Source: Actinospica acidithermotolerans
GTDB taxonomy: Bacteria; Actinomycetota; Actinomycetes; Streptomycetales; Catenulisporaceae
DNA: 64,000 bases
Assembly: GCF_018139625.1 (NCBI RefSeq)
Contig: NZ_JAGSOH010000004.1
Location: 62,001-126,000 of the forward strand
Direction: 5' to 3'
Every line of letters begins with the position of its first letter. Positions within the stretch are counted from its first letter, which is position 1. Of this stretch, positions 16,736 to 24,832 are shown in pieces. The notes under the pieces were generated by a model, which was not told where the DNA came from, searched no databases, and saw nothing but the letters and a program-made list of their open reading frames with translations. The position numbers were made by a program, and so were the translations under genes.

Positions 16736-16746
16736 GCCTAATAGGC
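16736..16746. promoter_or_regulatory. Candidate operator GCCTAATAGGC between WYL regulator and MFS gene
   Basis: A short palindrome with 5-base arms around one base, 15 bases before the MFS start in a 62-base divergent gap. It overlaps where a -10 box could lie. Small size makes chance possible. Confidence 0.4.
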
Positions 16747-16761
16747 TCCTACCTTGAAGGC

Positions 16762-18246
16762 ATGACGACAACGACCGAGAACCCCCGCAAGTGGCTGGGA
16801 CTGTCCGCGCTCCTCGCCGCGACCCTGATGGACCTGCTCGATGCGACGGTCCTGAACATCGCAGGTCCGGCGATCCACCGCTCGCTCGGCGGCAGCACCG
16901 CCGCGCTGCAGTGGTTCTCCGCGGCCTACACGCTGGCGCTGGCCGCCGGCCTGCTCGTGGGCGGCCGCCTCGGCGACATGTACGGCCGCCGCCGGATGCT
17001 GCTCGGAGCGGCCATCGGCTTCACCGCCGCGTCCATGGCCTGCGCCTTCGCCTGGTCTCCGACCTCGCTGATCACCGCCCGCGCGATCCAGGGCGTGATC
17101 GCAGCGATGATGGTGCCGCAGTGCTTCGGCCTGCTCAAGGAGCTGTTCCCTGGCAAGGAGCTGAGCAAGGCCTTCGCGATCTTCGGCCCGGCCATCGGCC
17201 TGTCCACGATCCTCGGCCCGGTCGTCGCGGGCGCGCTGGTCAACGCGAACCTGTTCGGCACCGGCTGGCGCTCGGTCTTCCTGATCAACCTGCTGCTCGG
17301 CGGCTACACGCTGATCGTCGGCCGCCGCGTCCTGCCGGACGTCGTGCCCTCGGCCCGCGGCGCGCGCCTCGACGCGGCCGGTGCGCTGCTCGGCGGCGCC
17401 GGGATGACGATGCTGATCTACCCGCTGATCGAGGGCCGCGAATCCGGCTGGCCCGCCTGGTGCTTCGCGCTGATGATCGGCAGCGTGCCGGTGTTCGCGC
17501 TCTTCGCCCTGCGGCAGCGCGCGCTCGGCCGCCGCGACGGCAGCCCGCTGATCGACCTCGGCGTCTTCCGCAATCGCTCCTACACCTCAGGGCTCGTGTT
17601 CATTCTCTCCTTCTTCGGCGTGGTCGTCGGATTCTCGCTCGCCTTCGGCCTGTTCCTCCAGCTCGGCCTCGGCTACAGCGCGATGCACGCGAGCGTCACG
17701 TCGCTCTCGATGGCTGTCGGCGCCTTCATCGGATCTGCGCTCAGCAGCACCGTCGGAGCGGGCCTGGGCCGACGCATCATCCACATCGGACTGGCCGTGA
17801 TGGCCGTCGGCACGGTCGGCTTCCTGCTCGTGCTCGACCAGGCGGGCGCCGGAGTGACCGGCTGGGACATGGCCGCACCGCTCGTCGTCTACGGCCTGGG
17901 CATGGGTGCGATCTTCGTGCCGCTGTTCGACCTGGTCCTCGGCGATGTGCAGACGCCCCAGATCGGCTCGGCCTCCGGCGTCCTCGAGTGCGTGCAGCAG
18001 TTCGGCGCGGCGCTCGGCGTGGCCGTTCTCGGCACCGTGTTCTTCAACGCCTTCGGATCGCACGGCTACGCCGACCCCTCCCCGGCCGTGCACGCCGCCA
18101 AGCTGATCTGCGAGATCGCGCTCGGCCTGACCGCCGTCTCGTTCCTGCTGGTCTTCCTGCTCCCGAAGCACGGGGCCGCGGAGCACGTGCCGCAGGACGC
18201 CGCGGAACGCGACGAGGTTCAGCAGGCCGAGCTCGCCTCCGTCTGA
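16762..18246 (+). CDS. MFS exporter, DHA2 (EmrB/QacA, 14-TM) family
   Basis: 494 aa. Proton-driven drug efflux family. The N-terminus is typical (LLAATLMDLLDATVLNIAGP), and motif A follows the second helix (GGRLGDMYGRRRML). Length and pattern fit 14 membrane helices. It is divergent from the WYL regulator and followed by a TetR regulator with candidate operators, so two regulators bracket it. A 9-bp-stem hairpin after its stop separates it from the TetR gene. The substrate is unknown. Confidence 0.9.
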   Translation: MTTTTENPRKWLGLSALLAATLMDLLDATVLNIAGPAIHRSLGGSTAALQWFSAAYTLALAAGLLVGGRLGDMYGRRRMLLGAAIGFTAASMACAFAWSPTSLITARAIQGVIAAMMVPQCFGLLKELFPGKELSKAFAIFGPAIGLSTILGPVVAGALVNANLFGTGWRSVFLINLLLGGYTLIVGRRVLPDVVPSARGARLDAAGALLGGAGMTMLIYPLIEGRESGWPAWCFALMIGSVPVFALFALRQRALGRRDGSPLIDLGVFRNRSYTSGLVFILSFFGVVVGFSLAFGLFLQLGLGYSAMHASVTSLSMAVGAFIGSALSSTVGAGLGRRIIHIGLAVMAVGTVGFLLVLDQAGAGVTGWDMAAPLVVYGLGMGAIFVPLFDLVLGDVQTPQIGSASGVLECVQQFGAALGVAVLGTVFFNAFGSHGYADPSPAVHAAKLICEIALGLTAVSFLLVFLLPKHGAAEHVPQDAAERDEVQQAELASV

Positions 18247-18269
18247 CATCTCTCCGCTCCCGCCTCACC

Positions 18270-18298
18270 GGCCGTGCGTGCTGACAGCGCGCACGGCC
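18270..18298 (+). terminator. Terminator hairpin after MFS gene
   Basis: GGCCGTGCG and CGCACGGCC form a perfect 9-bp stem with an 11-base loop, 23 bases after the MFS stop. Confidence 0.6.
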
Positions 18299-18312
18299 CG
18301 TGGCATTTCTAG

Positions 18313-18360
18313 GTACGACGTACGTTGTTTCCTTCGAGCATACTGCGTACGGTGTACGTC
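18313..18360. promoter_or_regulatory. Two GTACG-NN-GTACGT repeats upstream of TetR gene
   Basis: GTACGACGTACGTT (18313-18326) and GTACGGTGTACGTC (18347-18360) are near-identical 14-mers in the same orientation, 34 bases apart. Each contains GTAC twice. They end 30 bases before the TetR start, so they are the probable autoregulatory operators of that repressor. Confidence 0.55.
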
Positions 18361-18390
18361 TTGTCTAGACTCGGTCCGAGGTGATTTCGC

Positions 18391-19101
18391 ATGACAACCG
18401 ATCGGCCCGAGCTGATCTGGCTGCGCCCGGAGCGCAGCGCCCGCGGCCCGGCGCCGGCGCACAGCCGCTCCGCCATCGCGGCAGCAGCGATCGCGCTGGC
18501 CGACGCCGAGGGCCTGGCCGCAGTGTCCATGCGAAAGGTCGCCGCATCGCTCGGCGCGGGCACGATGTCGCTCTACAACTACGTGCCGGCGAAAGAGCAG
18601 CTTTTCGACCTGATGCTCGACGCGGTCGCGGGGGAGTGGGGGCTGCCCGACACCCCGTCAGGCGATGCGCGCGCGGACCTGCTGGAGTTCGCCAAGTGCG
18701 GCCTCGCCGCCATGCGGCGTCACGCGTGGCTCCCTGGGCTCATCCTCACCCGGCCTACGATCGGCCCGAACTCGCTGCGCTGCACCGAGTTCTTCCTGGC
18801 CGTCATGTCCGACAGCGATCAGCCCCCGGACACCAAGATGGAGCTCTTCGCGATGCTCAACAGCTCCATCTGCATGTATGCCCAATGGGAGGCGAACCAG
18901 CGCCAAGCCGGCGGCAGTGAGCGATGGCAGGCGGAACTGGTGGCCTACCTCGGCCAGGCTGCCGCGACCGGCGAATACCCACACCTCGCGGCCACCTTCG
19001 CGGCGAGCACCAACCGCGCGCCCGACCTCGACCCCGATGCGATCTTCACGCGGGCCATCGGCCGCGTCATCGCGATCATCCTGGACCCGCGTACCGTATA
19101 G
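18391..19101 (+). CDS. TetR/AcrR-family transcriptional regulator
   Basis: 236 aa. The N-terminal helix-turn-helix is at about residues 28-72 (AAVSMRKVAASLGAGTMSLY). The C-terminal ligand domain belongs to the group that includes TetR itself (about 150 residues). ATG 18391 is the first start after the repeated GTAC sites, which are likely its operators. Its target may be the upstream MFS exporter or only itself. Confidence 0.85.
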   Translation: MTTDRPELIWLRPERSARGPAPAHSRSAIAAAAIALADAEGLAAVSMRKVAASLGAGTMSLYNYVPAKEQLFDLMLDAVAGEWGLPDTPSGDARADLLEFAKCGLAAMRRHAWLPGLILTRPTIGPNSLRCTEFFLAVMSDSDQPPDTKMELFAMLNSSICMYAQWEANQRQAGGSERWQAELVAYLGQAAATGEYPHLAATFAASTNRAPDLDPDAIFTRAIGRVIAIILDPRTV

Positions 19102-19120
19102 ACATGCGCTCAGTTGCATA

Positions 19121-19138
19121 GTGTTCCACGTGGAACAC
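19121..19138. promoter_or_regulatory. Candidate parS centromere-like site (perfect 18-bp palindrome)
   Basis: GTGTTCCACGTGGAACAC is a perfect palindrome containing GTTCCACGTGGAAC. The bacterial parS consensus bound by ParB is GTTTCACGTGAAAC, and the CC/GG variant is, as I recall, used in Pseudomonas. It lies between the convergent stops of the TetR and Nudix genes, a quiet position suited to a chromosome-segregation site. It could instead be an ordinary operator. Confidence 0.55.
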
Positions 19139-19159
19139 GGTGCGTTCGGCCCGGCGCAC

Positions 19160-19666
19160 CTACGCGTCGTCGTGCCCGTCGTACTCGTTCGCGTACCGCA
19201 CGTCCGCCACCGTCTCGTTGTCGTCGTTCAGCGTGATCTCGGCGTCGAGCTGGTGCCCCGCGAGCACGATCGGCAGCCAGTACTTGGCGTCGTCCCACAT
19301 CCGCTCGAACGGCGGCGCACCGACCGGGTACCACTGCGCAGCCAGCTCATCGGTCTCGGCTACTTCACCCTCGAATCGATCGCACGCGAAGATCGCCACG
19401 AACACGTCCCACTCCGGCCTCGTGGGGAACCGGAACGTCACGGCACCTCGCGGTACCAGGTCGTCGACGTCGACGACGAGTCCGGTCTCCTCGAGAACCT
19501 CGCGCGCACAGGCGTCCTCCAGGCTTTCGCCCGGCTCCACCTTCCCGCCCGGCATCACATGCTTGCCCAGCCCGAATCCGGTCTTCTTCAGCCCGATCAG
19601 CATCTCCGTGACACCCGCCTCGGTCGTCCGGGTGAGCAGGCACTCGCAGGTGAGCGGGAGATTCAC
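19160..19666 (-). CDS. Nudix hydrolase, MutT/MTH1-like
   Basis: 168 aa. The complete Nudix box lies at residues 41-63 (GKVEPGESLEDACAREVLEE, then TGL), with the REXXEEXG metal-binding core intact. The family cleaves nucleoside diphosphate-X compounds; resemblance to MTH1-type enzymes suggests sanitising oxidised nucleotides, but the substrate is not certain. GTG 19666 has a GAGGGAA site; an ATG seven codons upstream is the alternative. Its start is only 27 bases from the divergent GNAT gene. Confidence 0.85.
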   Translation of the reverse strand: MNLPLTCECLLTRTTEAGVTEMLIGLKKTGFGLGKHVMPGGKVEPGESLEDACAREVLEETGLVVDVDDLVPRGAVTFRFPTRPEWDVFVAIFACDRFEGEVAETDELAAQWYPVGAPPFERMWDDAKYWLPIVLAGHQLDAEITLNDDNETVADVRYANEYDGHDDA

Positions 19667-19693
19667 GTGACGTTCCCTCGGTAACATGACGGC

Positions 19694-20155
19694 GTGGAGA
19701 TCGCGATCGACGACCTGAGCAGCCCCGAGATTATCGAACTGCTGGAATCTCACGTAGCCGAGATGAGGCGCGTGACACCGAATCCGGAGAGCGTGCACGC
19801 ACTCGACCTCGACGGCCTGCGCCGCCCGGAGATCACGTTCTGGTCCCTCCGCGACGGCGAGCGGATCGCCGGCTGCGGCGCCATCAAGCGCATCGACTCG
19901 ACGCACGCCGAGATCAAGTCGATGCGGACCTCCGCCGCGTACCAGCGCCGAGGCGTCGCCGCGCGGATCCTCGCGCACATCGAGGCCGAGTCCGCGCGCA
20001 TGGGCCTGACCCGGCTCAGCCTCGAAACCGGCGCCGAGGACTTCTTCGCCCCCGCGCGTGCCCTCTACCTCCGCTCGGGCTTCGAATTCTGCGACCCCTT
20101 CGCCGACTACATACCGGACCCGCTGAGCGTCTTCATGACGAAGTCGATCGCATGA
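19694..20155 (+). CDS. GNAT-family N-acetyltransferase
   Basis: 153 aa. The acetyl-CoA pyrophosphate loop is visible in YQRRGVAARIL after a beta strand (EIKSMRTSA), followed by helices and a C-terminal strand. Start GTG 19694. The acceptor substrate is unknown. It overlaps the following hydrolase by four bases (ATGA), so the two are translationally coupled. Its promoter must overlap the 5' end of the divergent Nudix gene. Confidence 0.85.
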   Translation: MEIAIDDLSSPEIIELLESHVAEMRRVTPNPESVHALDLDGLRRPEITFWSLRDGERIAGCGAIKRIDSTHAEIKSMRTSAAYQRRGVAARILAHIEAESARMGLTRLSLETGAEDFFAPARALYLRSGFEFCDPFADYIPDPLSVFMTKSIA

Positions 20156-20943
20156 ATCCCCTCGCCGAATCAGGCCTCGCAAAGGCGCCCGACGGCACCC
20201 ACATCGCGTACCAGGTCAACGGCGACGGCCCACCCCTCCTGCTGCTCGCCGGCCAGGCGAACAACCACCACTGGTGCGACGGGGTACGCGACGACTTCGC
20301 CGGCGTCCGCACCACGATCACGCTCGACTACCGCGGCACCGGCGACAGCGACAAGCCGGACGCCCCCTACAGCATCGAGATCTTCGCGCAGGACGCCCTC
20401 GCGGTCCTCGACCACCTCGGTATCGAATCCGCCGACCTGTACGGCACCTCGATGGGCGGCCGCACCGCACAGGTCATCGCAGGCCGCTTCCCGCAGCGCG
20501 TGCGAAAGCTGATACTCGGCTGCACGTCCCCCGGCGGCGCGCACGGAATCGAGCGCAGCGACGCCGTGCGCCGATCCCTGGCCCAGCTCGACCGGAATGC
20601 CGCACGCCAGGCGTTGGCCGAGCTGATGTACACCCCCGCCTGGCTGGCCGAGCACCCCGGCCCGCACCAGACGATGGGCGACCTGGATATGCCCGACCAC
20701 GCGCGGCGGCATCACCTGCGTGCCAGCGCCGGCCACGACGCCTGGGACCTGCTCCCCGCCATCCGCTCGCAGACCCTCGTGCTGCACGGCGCCGACGACG
20801 TGTTCAACCCCGCCGCGAACGCCCCGCTGATCACCGGGCGCATCCCCGACGCGCGGCTGCTCATGGTCGAGGGAGCCCGCCACGCATACTTCGAAGAATT
20901 CCGAAGCGTCGCGGGCCCCCTCGCGCTCGATTTCCTGGACTGA
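20152..20943 (+). CDS. Alpha/beta-fold hydrolase
   Basis: 263 aa. The nucleophile elbow is GTSMGG with S100; the acid is probably D216 in HGADDVFNP and the base H244 in GARHAYFEE. DYRGTGDSDKP (residues 59-69) supplies the family's DxRGxGxS oxyanion region. No signal peptide. Coupled to the preceding acetyltransferase gene. The substrate cannot be predicted. Confidence 0.87.
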   Translation: MNPLAESGLAKAPDGTHIAYQVNGDGPPLLLLAGQANNHHWCDGVRDDFAGVRTTITLDYRGTGDSDKPDAPYSIEIFAQDALAVLDHLGIESADLYGTSMGGRTAQVIAGRFPQRVRKLILGCTSPGGAHGIERSDAVRRSLAQLDRNAARQALAELMYTPAWLAEHPGPHQTMGDLDMPDHARRHHLRASAGHDAWDLLPAIRSQTLVLHGADDVFNPAANAPLITGRIPDARLLMVEGARHAYFEEFRSVAGPLALDFLD

Positions 20944-20961
20944 TCCGCCCGCGCCGGCCGA

Positions 20962-21891
20962 TCAGGCCGACGCGCTGTTCAGAGCCGCGATCTCCTCCGC
21001 GGAAAGCGTAAGTCCCACGCTCGGCAGCAGCTCAGCCAGCTGATCGACCGTCCGCGCCGAGGCGATCGGCGCGGCCACGGTCGGTTGCGCGGCGAGCCAC
21101 GCCAGCGACACCGACGCCACCGGGACCTTGTGCGCCGCAGCGACCTCGTCCAGCACAGCGAGCGTCGCGTAACCGCGCTCGTCCCGGTACTTCGCCACGC
21201 CCTCGGCACGCACGGACTCGACCTCCACGCCCGGACGGTACTTGCCGGCCAGGAAGCCGCGAGCCAGCCCGAAATACGGCAGCGACGGAATCGACTCCTG
21301 CGCCAGGAACGGTGCCGTGTCCGCCTCGTACTCGGCACGCTCCAGCAGGTTGTAGTGGTTCTGCAGCGCGCTGTACCGCGCGAACCCCTCGCGCTCCGAG
21401 ACGGCCAGCGCCTCGGCCAGCCGCGGCGCTGTGTAGTTCGAGGCGGCGATGTACCGGACCTTGCCCGCGCGCACCAACTCGTCGAACGCGCCGAGCGTCT
21501 CCTCCAGCGGCACCTCCGGGTCGTCACGGTGCGCGTAGTAGAGGTCGATGTAGTCCGTGCCGAGCCGCGCCAGCGACTCGTCGGCCGCCGCGAGGATGTT
21601 CGCCGCGCCCAGACCCGGGCGGTTCTTCTTCGCCGCCACCTTCGTGGCCAGCACGATCGAGGAGCGGTTGCCGCGCGAGGCGAACCAGCGCCCGAGCAAT
21701 TCCTCGGACAATCCGCCCTCGCCGTTCACCCGGTGGCCGTACGCGTCGGCCGTGTCGATGAAGTTGCCGCCTGCCTGCGCGTAGGCGTCGAGGATGGCGA
21801 ACGAGGACGCCTCGTCCGCCGTCCAGCCGAAGACGTTCCCGCCGAGGCAGAGCCCGTACACATCGAGGTCAGTGGTACCGAGTTTGCTCAT
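20962..21891 (-). CDS. Aldo/keto reductase
   Basis: 309 aa TIM-barrel NADPH-dependent oxidoreductase. The catalytic tetrad is visible as D46, Y51, K84 and H121 (DTADAYGH, LATKVAAKKN, YYAHRDD). The C-terminal cofactor region (APIASARTVDQLAELL) is present. It converges on the hydrolase gene with 18 bases between stops. ATG 21891. The physiological substrate is unknown. Confidence 0.9.
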   Translation of the reverse strand: MSKLGTTDLDVYGLCLGGNVFGWTADEASSFAILDAYAQAGGNFIDTADAYGHRVNGEGGLSEELLGRWFASRGNRSSIVLATKVAAKKNRPGLGAANILAAADESLARLGTDYIDLYYAHRDDPEVPLEETLGAFDELVRAGKVRYIAASNYTAPRLAEALAVSEREGFARYSALQNHYNLLERAEYEADTAPFLAQESIPSLPYFGLARGFLAGKYRPGVEVESVRAEGVAKYRDERGYATLAVLDEVAAAHKVPVASVSLAWLAAQPTVAAPIASARTVDQLAELLPSVGLTLSAEEIAALNSASA

Positions 21892-22040
21892 GTCAGCGCC
21901 AACAAGCGCCCAGGGGCACTTGTTCCCCCACCCTCGGCCCGCAACCTCCCGCCCCTACGAAAGATTCGTTCGTCTGGGCCTTGTTGAACTTTCGATTCAT
22001 TGGTAGCTTCCTCGCATCAGCCCCGAGGAGGTACCTCCGA

Positions 22041-23438
22041 ATGTCCACATCCGTCGTCCCCGGCGTCAGCGGCGTCGACCGCGCCCGGCTCCGCACGCTG
22101 CTGGAACTCGAGCAGGCGCAGTTCGCCGAACGCAACCCGCGCTCCGCGGCGGCGTACCGGAGCGCCGATTCGCTCTTCGGCCGCGTGCCGATGACGTGGA
22201 TGAACAAGACGTCCGCGCACTTCCCGCTCTACCTCGCCACCGCCCGCGGCGCGCACGTGACCGACATCGACGGCCACGAGTACGTCGACTTCTCGCTCGG
22301 CGACACCGGCTCGATGGCCGGCCACAGTCCCGCCGCCGTCACCGAGGCGGTGCGCAGGCGCGTGGAGGACCTCGGCGGCCTGGCCGTGATGCTGCCGACC
22401 GAACAGGCCGAAACCGCCGGCGCGCACCTGGCGAGCCGCTTCGGGCTGCCCCGCTGGTCCTTCTCGCTGACCGCCACCGACGCCAACCGCTGGGCCATCC
22501 GCCTCGCCCGCGCCGTCACCGACCGCCCGAAGATCCTGGTCAACAGCTACTGCTACCACGGCTCCGTCGACGAGTCACTGATCGTCACCGAGCCCGGTAC
22601 CGAGGGCGTGCCCCGCCCCGGCAACGTCGGCGCGCCGGTCGCGGTCACCGAGACCAGCCGCGTCGCCGAGTTCAACGACCTCGAAGGCCTCGAGCGCGAA
22701 CTGGCGCACGGCGACGTGGCGGCGGTGCTAATGGAGCCCGCGCTCACCAATATCGGCATCGTGCTGCCCGAGCCCGGCTACCTCGACGGGGTCAGGGAGC
22801 TGACCAGCCGGTACGGCACCCTGCTGATCATCGACGAGACGCACACCTTCTGCGCGGGCCCCGGCGGCGCGACCAGGACCTGGGGCCTGAACCCCGACAT
22901 CATCACCATCGGCAAGGCCATCGGCGGCGGAATCCCCGCAGGCGCCTACGGCCTGTCCGCCGAGCTGGCCGACCGCCTGCTCAGCCGCGAAGACCTCGAC
23001 CTCGTCGACATGGGCGGCGTCGGCGGCACCCTCGCCGGCAACGCCCTCTCCATCGCCGCCGTATGCGCCACCCTCGGCGAAGTCCTCACCGACAAGGCCT
23101 TCGACCACATGCACGCCCTGGCCGAGCGGTTCGAGGCAGGCGTCGCCGGCGTCATCGCGAAGAACAAACTCCCCTGGTCCGTCACCAGGCTCGGTGCGCG
23201 CGTCGAATACCGCTTCGCCGACCCGGCCCCGCGCACCGGCACCGAGGCCGCCGCCGTGCACGACCAAGAGCTCGACGACTACCTGCACACCTACCTCGCG
23301 AACCGCGGCATCCTCATGACGCCGTTCCACAACATGGCCCTGATGTCCCCGGCGACCACCGAGCAGGACGTAGACCTGCACACCCGCCACTTCGCCGCCG
23401 CCGTCGCCGAGCTCGTCCCCACCCAGGCCACCCGATAG
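22041..23438 (+). CDS. Class III PLP-dependent aminotransferase (glutamate-1-semialdehyde aminomutase-like)
   Basis: 465 aa. Start ATG 22041 follows a strong GAGGAGGT site; longer in-frame starts lack one. The PLP lysine is K292 in ITIGKAIGGGIPAG; the cofactor aspartate lies in LLIIDETHTF. The N-terminal part (TDIDGHEYVDFSLGDTGSMAGHSP) matches the semialdehyde-mutase subgroup. It is followed after 10 bases by an Lrp-type regulator, an arrangement suggesting amino-acid-responsive catabolism rather than tetrapyrrole synthesis. I do not name a substrate. Confidence 0.85.
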   Translation: MSTSVVPGVSGVDRARLRTLLELEQAQFAERNPRSAAAYRSADSLFGRVPMTWMNKTSAHFPLYLATARGAHVTDIDGHEYVDFSLGDTGSMAGHSPAAVTEAVRRRVEDLGGLAVMLPTEQAETAGAHLASRFGLPRWSFSLTATDANRWAIRLARAVTDRPKILVNSYCYHGSVDESLIVTEPGTEGVPRPGNVGAPVAVTETSRVAEFNDLEGLERELAHGDVAAVLMEPALTNIGIVLPEPGYLDGVRELTSRYGTLLIIDETHTFCAGPGGATRTWGLNPDIITIGKAIGGGIPAGAYGLSAELADRLLSREDLDLVDMGGVGGTLAGNALSIAAVCATLGEVLTDKAFDHMHALAERFEAGVAGVIAKNKLPWSVTRLGARVEYRFADPAPRTGTEAAAVHDQELDDYLHTYLANRGILMTPFHNMALMSPATTEQDVDLHTRHFAAAVAELVPTQATR

Positions 23439-23448
23439 CCTCGCCCCC

Positions 23449-23904
23449 ATGACCACCCCGCGCCTGGACGACACCGACAAGCAGATCCTGCGGGCGCTGC
23501 AACACGACGGAAGAGTGTCCTACGCCGACCTGGGCCCGGCCGTAGGCCTCTCCGCCCCCGCCGCCCGCGCCAGAGTCCAGCGCCTCATCGACACCGGCGT
23601 AGTCCGCGTAGTAGGCGTAACCGATCCCATCGCCCTGGGCCTGCCGACCATGGCGATGCTAGGCGTCCGCGCCGAAGGCGACATCCGAGCCGCCGCCGAC
23701 GCCATCTCCGCCTGCGAAGGAGTCATCTACGTAGTCCTCACGGCAGGCGCCTTCGACCTCTTCGTCGAAGTCGTCTGCCACACCCCCGCCGAGCTCCTCG
23801 CCGTGGTCAACGACCGCATCAAGGCCGTGCCGGGAGTCACGCACGTGGAGACGTTCACGTACTTCGGCATCCACACGCACCGGTTCGTCTGGGACGTGCC
23901 GTAA
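23449..23904 (+). CDS. Lrp/AsnC-family transcriptional regulator
   Basis: 151 aa. N-terminal helix-turn-helix at about residues 5-50 (LDDTDKQILRALQHDGRVSY), then the RAM ligand domain at about 70-145 (HVETFTYFGIHTHRFVWDVP at the C-terminus). Such proteins bind amino acids and control adjacent metabolic genes. It lies directly behind the aminotransferase gene and most likely regulates that operon. Confidence 0.9.
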   Translation: MTTPRLDDTDKQILRALQHDGRVSYADLGPAVGLSAPAARARVQRLIDTGVVRVVGVTDPIALGLPTMAMLGVRAEGDIRAAADAISACEGVIYVVLTAGAFDLFVEVVCHTPAELLAVVNDRIKAVPGVTHVETFTYFGIHTHRFVWDVP

Positions 23905-23933
23905 GGGACGAGGTCGGGCGTGCCGCCCTCGGC

Positions 23934-23973
23934 TCTGCCAGAGGCCCGCGGTCGAGACGCCGCGCCTGGCAGA
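23934..23973. terminator. Bidirectional hairpin between convergent genes
   Basis: TCTGCCAG and CTGGCAGA are exact complements 24 bases apart, between the Lrp stop (+) and the small hypothetical gene stop (-). The enclosed GC-rich segment can fold further. It probably serves both transcripts. Confidence 0.5.
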
Positions 23974-23979
23974 ACGCTG

Positions 23980-24189
23980 TCAATCAGTCTCGATGTGATC
24001 GAAGACGTAGACGTTCAACGTCGGGTACTCCGTATCCAGCTGACCGTTCGGCCGATACACGCACCGCTCGCTCCCGGCATCGAGCGTGACCGCCTCCCAG
24101 TTGTGGACGCGAGCGCGGCCGCCGTCGAGTGGTCCGCCGCGTAGCACGATGTTCGGCTCAGGATGATCGACGAACTTCGGCCGGTCCAT
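23980..24189 (-). CDS. Small conserved-looking hypothetical protein
   Basis: 69 aa, not recognised to a named family. It contains LRGGPLDGGRARV and ends in an aromatic/acidic LNVYVFDHIETD. The LRGGPLDGG motif recalls small proteins of actinomycetes and their phages. ATG 24189 has a GGAGGGG site. It starts 4 bases after the stop of the preceding membrane protein gene, so the two are likely co-transcribed. Confidence 0.6.
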   Translation of the reverse strand: MDRPKFVDHPEPNIVLRGGPLDGGRARVHNWEAVTLDAGSERCVYRPNGQLDTEYPTLNVYVFDHIETD

Positions 24190-24193
24190 GGGG

Positions 24194-24613
24194 CTATCCC
24201 CTCCGATTGAAGACGAGTTGGTACGCGCTCGCGCCCCAGACAGCGACCGAGGCGAAGAACGCGAGCAGCGCGTACTGGCTGCCGGTGGCGGCGGCTGCGG
24301 CACATGCGGCGAGTCCGAGGCATCCGGAGACCATGAAGAGCAGCGGCCAGATGTTGTGCGGGCGGTCGACGAACACGGTGACGATCTCGGGCTCGGCAGG
24401 CGGCGGGAGCGGCGGGATGTGGATGTCCACGCCTTCGTGCGCGGTCGTGTTGAACCGCGTCGGCGCCTCCTGGACCACGACCGGACGCTGGGCGCGCTCG
24501 TACGCTGCTGCCTCGCGCAGCAGACCGCGCAGCTCCGAGAGCGTCAGCCTCGCCTCGATCTGGCCGGACCCCGCCGTTGGGCGCTCGACGGAGGTGGTGA
24601 TCTCGGGGTCCAT
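24194..24613 (-). CDS. Hypothetical membrane protein with two C-terminal helices
   Basis: 139 aa. An acidic, soluble N-terminal half (helical LTLSELRGLLREAAAYERA) is followed by a proline-rich patch (HIPPLPPPAEPE) and two membrane segments (WPLLFMVSGCLGLAACAAAA and QYALLAFFASVAVWGASAY). ATG 24613 with an AGGAGAC site is preferred over a frame-open start 186 bases upstream. Function unknown; probably co-transcribed with the next small gene. Confidence 0.65.
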   Translation of the reverse strand: MDPEITTSVERPTAGSGQIEARLTLSELRGLLREAAAYERAQRPVVVQEAPTRFNTTAHEGVDIHIPPLPPPAEPEIVTVFVDRPHNIWPLLFMVSGCLGLAACAAAAATGSQYALLAFFASVAVWGASAYQLVFNRRG

Positions 24614-24752
24614 GATCGGTCTCCTGCTCGGCGTCGTGTGCGGTCCGGCGGCAGGGTTTCCCCGTGCCCTTTTCCACGATCTCGGGAACCGCCGCATCTC
24701 ACCCGCGCTGACGGCTGACCGGGCTACTTCGCATTCACGAACGCCAGCAGAA

Positions 24753-24782
24753 AGCGGCACCACGCAGATCCGCGGTGCCGCT
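24753..24782 (-). terminator. Terminator after MBL-hydrolase gene
   Basis: AGCGGCACC and GGTGCCGCT form a perfect 9-bp stem with a 12-base loop. Read on the minus strand it lies about 50 bases after the MBL stop and is followed by TTTCT, giving a short T tract. Confidence 0.65.
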
Positions 24783-24832
24783 CTGTAGTGCTGATTCACG
24801 GTGCAGCGTGTTCGGAGCCGGCTCAGCTCCCC

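Noticed and set aside
19656-19672. Second parS-like site around TTCACGTGA
   Set aside because: Only the central 9 bases match and the flanks break symmetry; it also covers the Nudix start codon.
21958-21996. Inverted repeat upstream of the aminotransferase as an Lrp operator
   Set aside because: CGAAAAGATTC and GAACTTTCG are not true complements; two insertions are needed.
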